Below, in pieces: positions 1 through 9,900 of a stretch of 64,000 nt of DNA. Under the pieces are notes generated by a model. The model saw only the letters and a list, made by a program, of their open reading frames with translations. It made no database searches and was not told the DNA's origin. The stretch is from Toxotes chatareus. Its lineage: Eukaryota > Chordata > Actinopteri > Toxotidae. The translations under genes were made by a program, and so were the position numbers. The stretch's first letter is position 1. Every line of letters begins with the position of its first letter. The DNA lies in assembly GCA_016801885.1 (NCBI GenBank), contig CM028895.1, positions 4,550,001-4,614,000 of the forward strand, given 5' to 3'.

Positions 1-106
1 CCTTGACGTCAGGGCTACAGGAATGGACAGGCATGCCCCCCACAACATCCTCCCAGAGGCTGTTTGACCTTTCAAATGACCCCTGGACACTGTCCGTGTC
101 AGTCAT
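1..106 (-). CDS. First coding exon (partial) of a gene running off the left edge, possibly ccdc32
   Basis: On the minus strand an ATG at 106-104 opens 35 codons that reach the window edge with no stop (start MTDTDSVQGSFERSNSLWED). The acidic/serine start followed by a short Leu-Trp-acidic patch and then Met-Pro resembles the start of vertebrate CCDC32, whose human gene lies beside KNL1 on 15q15.1. That position, more than the short similarity, supports the guess. CCDC32 is a small protein linked to AP2 adaptor assembly. Only one exon is visible, so the identity is tentative; it could be another gene or a chance ORF. The gene would point away from knl1, with its promoter in 110-800. Confidence 0.35.
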   Translation of the reverse strand, partial: MTDTDSVQGSFERSNSLWEDVVGGMPVHSCSPDVK

Positions 107-938
107 GTCTTGGCTTTGGACACAGAAGATCATGCAAATGTTTAAATTCTCCTTTGCTGTTTCGCAGCTAAATAATCGTAACTTTAGGTCAGGTTTGTCT
201 TGGCTCACCAAAAGAAACAGAAAGCCTGCACAGATGAGTTTTCTTTGTTTGATCCGGAGACAGAGAAAATCAAAAATGCACGGCCATGAACCCAATACGG
301 AGACTAAACTTCTCAGTTTCTATATGCGATTGATGCATTAACATTCGGATAGTTTTCACTCAGGATGGGCATTGCCTGGCAGTGGAGCAGATTATATATT
401 TCACAAGACCACAGCGCCATCTGATGGCTCACCGCAGAACAGCAAGACTGAAGAGCATAAACACATAAATCATAGCCTGTGTTTTTGTTTCATACAATCC
501 CCCACCTACAGAAAAACATGGCACAGAAAAAAATAATAATAAACATTTTTAATGGAATCATGAGTACATTTTTTTTTTTTTGCTTTTTAATGACTAAAAT
601 ACAAAACTTATCTTCAAAATTTGAAAGAGATTAAAGAAACTGATTTACAATGAGCAAAATATATTTACATATGTTCAGTGCTGCACACAGTTCCAATAAC
701 ATGTGGCAGATGTACAATCTTCAATTGAAGCATGTCTCAAATACAGGGTTGATCTGATATATTATCAGATTCCCTCTCCGTGCACATCAAAGTACTGTAA
801 AGTCAGTCCATGTTCACCATCTGGATGTGACTCCAGATGCTGAACATTATCTTTCATTTTCAATATCTATTCTGTACCTTTTGTATTTTCATGACAAACA
901 ACTGGAATCAAAACTTGATACAGAACATATTCCTGGTT
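107..938. other. Intergenic / knl1 3' UTR
   Basis: No coding exon is visible. The stretch next to 939 should be the knl1 3' UTR. No canonical minus-strand AATAAA is seen, but the variant ATTAAA occurs on the minus strand near 546-551 and 583-590. The rest would be the upstream region of the left-edge gene. Poly-T and poly-A runs (about 527-540 and 570-580) are simple sequence. Confidence 0.4.
412..427 (-). promoter_or_regulatory. CTCF-like motif between knl1 and the left-edge gene
   Basis: The minus strand reads CCATCAGATGGCGCT here, one mismatch from the CTCF core (CCASYAGRKGGCRS). It sits between the 3' end of knl1 and the putative start of the neighbouring gene, a plausible place for an insulator. 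A single motif match is weak evidence, and similar words occur in fish repeats. Confidence 0.25.
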
Positions 939-3900
939 TCAACAGAGCAGATTATCATGAATCTTTTTGACAATCTTTGTCAAGAGGTTCTTGGCTGGAC
1001 TGAACGATGCCACAATCTTTTCAATTTGCTGGATCCTGCAAATACAATAAAATATATATTATACTTTGTTGTTTAGTTCTTTCTGGCTATTAAAGAAATA
1101 GTGTAGTTCAGCTTTAACATTATCTATAAAGCTAGCACAAAGTAAGAGTTACCTCCACCTGAATGTAAAGGGAGTTCACTTACTTTAAAGCTCCTAAATT
1201 TGTCAGTTTGCGTCTGAGTCGTACTTACTCTGTGCTTCCGATCGTGTTCTTAAAGTTCTCTACTTGTAGGACACAGAGCTGGTTGATCAAACTGACGGAG
1301 AAGATCACCTCAAACTTGGAGAATTTCTTGAGACTGCTGAAGACAATGTGCACTCTAGAAGAAGAAAACAGGATATTATTATTAAGTTATTAAGTCAGTG
1401 TCCATAAGTAACACTGTCCTGAGCAGTCCAGGGATCAGCAAACGAAAATGTGCCTGATGATATTATCACAGTTTTCAATTCTAATCCTTAAAAAAAAAAG
1501 CCAAATAAATTAAAAAGTATTTGTAGTGTAAATTCACCTATAAAATGTGCTAAATACTCATACTGCAAGCAGGCAAGCCATCTTTCAAGAGGACAAAGTC
1601 TTACTGAGTGTCCACACAGCTGATGTCCAGGATATCGAGCCTTAGACCTCCCCACATTTTCAGCAGACGCAGCTCCTCTCCCAGCAGACGACAGCGACTC
1701 ACCACCAGGCCAATGTCATGGAGCAGCTGCATAAAACATGAGACGGAAGTCGTCAGAGGAAAGTCTCAGTCTAACTCTTATTTGTTTCTCCGTTTGTACA
1801 TACCTTCGCCACGTGTCTACTCGTTGGGTACTTCTCCACCCAGGATGTTTCACTCTCAATGTACTGAGAGAGCAGTTTGTGAACAAGGCGGGCATGGCAC
1901 TGAGACTTCTCATCTAAATGGAAAACAAAATGTACAAAACTGTTTGCACCAAGTACCAGTGACAGCTATGCCCTCCACAGTGAAAATGCCAATGGAAATG
2001 AAATGTATCGTCCTTATAAAGGAGAATATCACGAGCAGATGAGAAACAAACATAAAGCAGGATCTGAATTCACGTCAGCTCAAATAAACATCACGTATAA
2101 CAACATTATTTTTTTTGTCTTTCTTACCATCAAGTTGAAGTTTGAAGGTGATGTGAGATATTTGTCTCTCACACTGATCATCAGCATCAGTTCCTTCAAA
2201 AACAATAAACAGGAAAACAATATTTATTTTAAAAAAACACATTATTATTATTATTAATACTAATAATAGACTTAATAATATAAAAAAATCTCACCTTTGG
2301 ATTTTTCAAACGCGACATGCAGATGCATGGTCTCGTGGAGAAAAGTGTAGATTGTGCAGTTGTCCTTCTTCTCTCCAAACTTCCATTCATTCAACCTGAG
2401 GCAAATATACAAAAAGGCATTAGCTTGAATATATGTGTGTAGGACTACTGAAAATAAAGCTGATAGGGGCCCATTAACAAACACCTTTAACATGTGAAAA
2501 CCTACATTTGCAGCATGGCGACATGACTCTCGAGGTTCCTCGTCTCATTTTTGAGCCTGCTGATTTTGTTTGAATTCTGCGTCTTCTGCAACTCCAGTTC
2601 AGACATTTGTCTGTGGCGGGAGCAAAGACAAGAATAAGAATATTTCTGTCACATGTTCACTGAAAAAGACACTTATTAATATTCTCAGCTCACCTTTCAT
2701 TTTCAGCCAAAGCTTGAGTGACTTTCTTCATTTCTGTTTAGAAAAAACAAACAAAGCCTCAGTCTCAGACTAATTCAAGCTTGGAAAATAAATAAATAAA
2801 TATATAATATATAAAATAACCAAAGAGTATTGTAACTCACCTTCCTGGCGTGATTTTAGACCTGGCTTGTCTTTGAAGCCTTTTTCTTCAACTGCAGCAA
2901 GTTCTAAACAAAGGGAAAAGCAGGTAAGGTGACCGGTAAGGTGAGGTAAGGTTACAGCCACTTCACCTTCTGCTCCACCTGTACCATGCAGCAACATGTC
3001 CACCCCAAATCTGCCCCTTTCTTGGATTTGCTGTAGTTCTGCTGTTGGTCTAAAAGGTTTAGTTCATTCATAAAAACTGTCCAGATAAGGAAGCGTCATA
3101 AACTGGACCGCCGTGGGTCATTTTTCCACAGTAACCATACCTGCTTCTAATTCACAGATGCAGTCATCCAGACTTTTTATCATTTCATCTGCTTCTTCAA
3201 TCCTTCCTCTCAACTTCTGTTGCTCCTCCTGAAAAGACGAAAAATCATAATTACCTTTCACATTTAAAACAATCTCAGTGTTATAATTGAGTATTTCTGT
3301 GTGAAGACTCTTACCAGATTAGTCTGCACAAGATGCGAGTACAGGACCTCTTTCATTTCATGTGACTGAGATTTGCTCATCTTTCTGAAGAAGTTATTTC
3401 TCTCTTTGAGTTTTGCACCAAAAGATTTGAGCTGTAGATTCAAACAGAGGGTTAGAAATAAAATAATACCATTCCTATTGCTACACCTACACACAGCAAA
3501 GGGCAACAACTAAACTCAAAAACTGTTCAACACACATCGTTTAAAAAAATGGCAATTATGTTGTCATCATGGTAACAATGAGGAAAACAAATTGCATAAA
3601 TAAACAAACAGAATTATCCATTAATACCTCTTTCTCTGAAGAATTTTTCACCTCTTCCCACAAAGGTCTGTTAACAGTCTTCAGAGGTTTGTCCAGGTCT
3701 CGCATTCGCACCTTCAACCTGTGGACAAAACAGGCCTGTTTTACAGCTTCAGTCATAATATCTCAGTTTCCAAAGACAAGTTTCAGTGTTATTTTGAACT
3801 TCCTCTTCTATGATTTCTGGCACACTGCTAAAAAAAAAATCATAAGTAATAAGTATCAATACAATATGAAGCGTACATACCCCTCCACCTTTTCTGTGAG

Positions 3901-6900
3901 GTTCAGGACGTCTGTCTCGTACACCATCTGTTTAGGTCGGCTGATGTGTCTGTCTTTCAATAAATCCATTGCTGTGCGATCTGTGTCTGACACAAGCTAC
4001 AAAAACAAAATAAAAAAGTCACATCACTGCATTTAGCTGTTACGTTCTAAAATAAAAATAAAGTATTAACGTACTCTGCCAGGAAGGACACTTTGCCGAG
4101 GATTATGGATGACAAAGTCTATGTTGAAGAGTTTAAAGAACTCTAACACTGTGATGGTGCCATCTTCCAGTTTCTGCAAGCAAAACATGGAAGACAGTTA
4201 AATAACTGAGATTACAAATAAAATTTTCCTGATATTTTTGTAAAACATTCCAGCAATACAACCTTTTGTACATCACTTGCATAGTCTTCAAGCTGAGATT
4301 CAAACAGGCTTTGTTTAAAGGCTGAAAAACAGAGAAATATATTTCAGAAACACACAAATTAATTAATAACGGTATCAAAGGAAGAATAAACAAAGGAAAT
4401 AAGAACCTTCACCCCATCCATGTGAAATCATAAGAACTTACTTGACTCAAATGTAGCTTCACATCTGATGCTGGCTGTGTGACTACTACTGGAGCAGTCA
4501 GTAATGTGTGCAGTCATGTTTGGAGCTGTAGTAATGTTACCATCACACTCCACAAAACAAGACTGTAATTCCTGCCAAAACACACAAACCAAAAAAGGAG
4601 GAAAATTGAAAAACACAATTAGCTTTCCATTAAGGAGAGGTGAACTACCTTGAAATTTCATCAGGGCAACAATAATGAGTCACGTCAAACAGGGTCCAAC
4701 CACATCTACGTGACTATCTGACAACCAGTGTTACTGTCAATAAAAACCCAACACTTACAAACACATACAAATGTTTCAAATTAAAAGCTGACAAGGAGCA
4801 GGCTTGATTATGCCCTTTGGGCAATTGGAAGGCTTTTAATGTGAAACATCAATGCAGGAAGCAAACAACTAATTTGACTTACCATTTCAGCATCATCAGT
4901 GGCCTCCTCAGTGGATGGTTTCATTCTCTTCTCATCCTCCATATAATTTTCATCTTTTGGCAGAGATCTCTTTTTCCCATTGACGGCACTAATGAGGTCC
5001 TCTTCAAATACGCCTTCCTCTAAAGGCTCATTGATATGGAACTCCTGGGAATGACTCACTTTTTCTGTGATCTTCTGGGGACTCCTTGTGTCCAGCGTTT
5101 CTGACATATCTTCATAGCTTCCAAGCTCTTCATCGTAAATATCACTCACATCATTGTCAAAGTTGCCCAGTTGATTAGTAACGTTGATGTTTATTGTCCC
5201 TGTATGCTCTCCTACAGAACTGACCTTCTTCGGCTCATTGGGTTTGCTTCTTTGGGGTAGTTTCGCCTTAAAGCCTCCCATGGAGAGTCTTGACATAAGT
5301 TGTTTGGTCTTCAAGTTGAAAGGAGTAGTAGTCGTTGAGATTTCTTCTCCTTGTGTAAGACACTGAGCTTGTGTATCATTCTGAGAGTTTACCAAACCCA
5401 TTTCGAGCTCAGGCTGCTCCACTGGCAGGGACATGGTTTTGTCCTTTGAGTTTTTGTCCAAGTCGTGCTCCAGCTGAGGCAAAGGTGTTGTGCAGCTTTC
5501 CATGGCGACAGTATCTGGAGCTATATTTATCATGTGGCTCAAACGCCTTACTTTTGACTGAAGATCTGCTAAACTCTTTCGTCTAGACTTCTGTGACCGT
5601 AACGTTTCAGCATCCTGGTCAACAGCACTGGGTGAAATTTCCATTTTCTGTGATGAAGAAGTTTCATTTCTTAGTTCAGGTTCTTTACTGGTCTCTATGT
5701 TATTTGAGCCAAATGAATCTGGACTGATTTTGCTTTCCACATCATCAGGTTTGTATGATCCCAGTTCTTCACTCCTATGCTGTGTAGTTGCCTCTGTTTG
5801 CTTCAAACGGTCAGAATAGGGGTATGAGTCCTGTGTTGAAGACAGACATTGAGGGAGTTCATCTGCGCATGTTTGTCCAAAAATGCAGCCTGTTTGTGCT
5901 TCAGTCATATCCATGTTCAAGCTGTCTTCTGGACAATCTGTCATGGTTTTGTTTTGTGGCTTCTCCACGGTAGCTGGATCAAAACCTGGAGCTGCACTTT
6001 CAGTACCCACATCAGTCCTATGTGTTTGAAGCTGGTCAAGGTAGCCATCTGTACTGACACCTTCTAGAGGGCATGGCGCAGCAGGGGTAACTGCTTTGGT
6101 CATCACAGCATTGGCCCAGGGGACACTCGCCTTAGAGAGGGAGTTTTTAGATCCTGGATCCAGACTGTGAGCTGACACGGATCTGTTTCTCGCTCTCTTC
6201 TTCACAGTTAAAGGTAAATCCATGTTTCCGTGGGTGGATAAAATGTTTGACTCTTGGTGCGGAAGACCTGAATCTGATACTGAATTGCTGGCAATATTTA
6301 CAGTGAGGCAGTGGGTCATATCCATACCTGCATCATTTGCATCAAACCTCACTGTCTTCTCACCACATGCAGGTAAAGAGTCCAAATTTGGGTGGGACTG
6401 CTGTGGCTCCAAATGAGTGGCAATGTTAACCGTGTGACTTCGTGTCACGTCCATAGCTGCATCATTCGCAGTGAACCTCACTGTCTTCTCACCACATGCA
6501 GGAAAAGAGTCCACATTTGGGAGCGAGTGTGGTTCGAAATGAGTGGCAATGTTTACCGTGTGACTTCGTGTCACGTCTATGGCTGCTTCACTCGCAGTAA
6601 ACCTCACTGTCTTCTCACCACATGCAGATAAAGAGTCCAAATTGGGACTGTGGGACTGTGGTTCAAAATGAGTGGCAATGTTAACCGTGTGACTTCGTGT
6701 CACATCCATGGCAGCATCATCTGCAGAGAACCTCACAGTTTTCTCTCTGCAGTCGTCTTCAGCGTCAAACTTGACCTGAGGGAGACAGTTACAAAAGAAA
6801 TTAATAAGCTTTTTATGGAATTCTGCATTGGCACGACTATTTCGTTTCTTAAACACTCATACTACTTCAGTGCAACGATCCATTAAAAAAACAAAACAAA

Positions 6901-9900
6901 CAATTACTTTTTAGGGTGAACATGTTTGCCAACTGTAAATATGCACATATCAACATTAGCATTCATTTGGAGTAATGTTTCTGTCCACTTGATGAATAAA
7001 AACTCCTTTTTTAGGTTTGCTTTGGTCGCCAGCAGCTATCAGAATGTTAAAGCTCACCTGGTTTCTTTGCATCTTTGTCTTTAAAGAAGTCTTCAGTGAG
7101 TTTTCCATACCTACATGTGGACATGAAATTTTAAAAATTTGTTAAATTGAACTGAGACACTATGACACTATAAAAGTTGGAATTTTTTAAAGCCATATTT
7201 CAAAATTCACATTACAAAAGTTAAAACAATCATTGTTTCCATACCTTTACATTTAGATGGTGCAGGTACACTGCTCTGCAGTTGTGTAGTCATCTCTGTG
7301 TTCTTCAAATTACCACATTGTGTGGGCAAAGGACACTGAAGAGGATCACGTGTATCTGTGACTCCTATAATCCGGCCTGTTTGAGCCTCAGTCATATCCA
7401 TGCTCACATCATCTTCGGGACAGACTGTACCCTCATTAGACAAGTCTCTAATGTTAGAGGATGGTGCAGCTGTCAGTGGCATTCTTGCAATCAGAGGATC
7501 AATGGTGGGGTCACTTGGTTTTGAGAGACTTGTAAAGAAGTTGTTAAATTCTTGATCCAAACCATGTGCTGATGAAGATCTATCGCTCAGTGGACCAGAT
7601 TTCTGATTCTCTTGCTTCTTCACAGGAAGAACTGAACCTGATGCTAAGTTACTGGCAACGTTTACAGTGAGGCACTGGGTCATATCCATATCTGCATCAT
7701 TTGCATTGAACCTCACTGTTTTCTCTCCGCAAGAAGGTAAAAGGCCCAAACTTTGTCGTGATTGCACTTTGAAATCAGTGGCAATGTTGACAGTATGACT
7801 TTGTGTCATATCCATACAGGCATCATCTGCAGAAAACCGCACTGTTTTCTCTCTGTAGTCATCTTCAGTGTCAAACTGTCAAAAAAAAAAAAACTATCAT
7901 CAGTCTCTATTCATTATGCAGTATTAGGCCAAGTTTCCACAGGTCACTTACAAGGCCAGGAAAAGAACAATATTTCACTGTCTGTCTCCAGGATAGCTGT
8001 GAAGACACTGATAGGGTCCAGCTGGCCCAGTCCCTAATTGCGGCTGCTATAGCAACCAAGGCTGCAGCACAACCAAGGCTGTGCGTGTAAAGATATGCTA
8101 TATGATAAACATGCAAAAATATGCACAAAGATTGAGGTAAGTGAATAGTTAAGCCCACCTGATGTCTTTGCACCTTTGTCTTTAAAGATGTCTTCAGTGA
8201 GGATTCCATACCTAATGTAGAGACAGAGGATTAAATTACCAAATTCCCCATTTGAAAATTATAAACTGAGTTTTGGCACTTCTGAAGCTGTTCTTTGTCC
8301 TAAACATGTTATAAAATATTTGTTGTAAAATGAATAAATCAGATTGCCAAAATAACTATCATGATTTGTGCAAAGGTTACATTTTTGGCCTGTGGTCTCA
8401 TTTTGTTTCCTCTTACTCAAAATAAACTGGAGGGTTTGTGGCTTCCATACCTGTATGGTTGCATGATCCCAGTGCTTCACTGTTCCTCTGTCCTGAAGTC
8501 ATCTCTGCTTTCTTCAGACTCTCACTCTGGGGGTACATGTCTTGTGTGGGACAAAGAAACTGAAAAGGATCATCTGAACCAGTGATTCCTACAATGCGGC
8601 CCGTTTGAACTTCAGTAATATCCATGCTCACGTCATTTTCAGGACAGACTGTATCTCCAATAGATGCTTCTCCAAAGCTCTGGCTTGTTCTTAGCGGCCA
8701 CTTATCTTTGCCTACATCAGCCCTTGGTGTTTTAAGCTGGGCCAGGGAGCTGTTCACGATAGTTTCTTTAGAGGATGCTGCAGTAGGGGGAATCATTCTT
8801 TCAGTCACAGGATTAACACTGAGACCACTTGGTTTAGAGAGACTTGCAAGGAAGTTCTTAAATCCTGGATCCAACTGATCTGCTGACATTTGCTGAGGAG
8901 CTAATGGACCATGGGCAATGTTAACAGTGTGACTCTGAGTCATCTCCATACACTCGTCATCTGCAGTGAACATTATTGTTTTCTCTCTGCAGTTATCTCT
9001 TGCATCAAAGTTGACCTGAGGAAGAAAAGGCACTTCATTACCTCATAAGAAAAATTTATTCATTTTACTTGATGTCAATAAAGTATGAAGGATTATTTTC
9101 AGACAGCAAAGTAAACCAATTATAAATCTCACCTGGTGCCTTGGATGAGAAGCATGTAAAGAAGTATTCTTCAAGGGTGCCGTATCTAAATTTTGAACAT
9201 TTATTTTAACAGGATTAGAGCTACAGTGATTAGTTGATAAATAAAAAAATAGAAAAATAAAACATGAAAGGTAAGATGAACATTTGTACTGGAAGAGTTA
9301 GCCCATTAATCAGTTATCAAATTGACAGAAATTTCAGTACCTTTGGGGTCAGAATATCCCAGGGTTTTACTGCTCTGCTGCTTTTTGGTCTTCATTGTCT
9401 CCACCGTTTGTGATACTCTTTTGTCAGAGTGGGCATACATGTCTTGTGTGGGAAAAAGACACTGAAAGGGATCATTTTCATCAGTGAATCCCACAGTGCG
9501 GCCTGTTTGAGCTTCGGTCATATTCGTACTGGGCTCTGGATGGAGTACACTTCCGTAAGATGATTCCCCAGTCTTCCTGGATGTATTAAGTGACTTCTCC
9601 ATCTTAGCCGAAACTGAAGTTGGAACCTGATTCTCCTTGTTCACATCAGTCTGTTGTGTTTTAACATGGGCAAGGCAGCTGGTTTTCTCAACAGTGGCTA
9701 AAGAGGAGGAACCACTCGGCTTAGAGAGACTTGCAAGGAAGTTTTCAAATCCTAGATCCAAACTAGGTACCGATGAAGATATGTTTCTCTTCTCGGTGCT
9801 TAAATCCATGTTTCTGCCACTGGGCAGTGATGCTGATCCATTTGTCATGTTTACAGTGTGACTTAGGGTCATATCCATGGATCCATCATCTGCAGTGAAC

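Noticed and set aside
2990..3049. Exon-like segment in knl1 (coiled-coil-like reading with acceptor and donor)
   Set aside because: It cannot be joined in phase to its neighbours. Direct joining of 3141-3228 to 2841-2903 keeps the frame and a continuous coiled coil.
3569..4036. 155-codon plus-strand ORF opposite knl1 exons
   Set aside because: It covers two knl1 exons in antisense and intron sequence; no recognisable protein.
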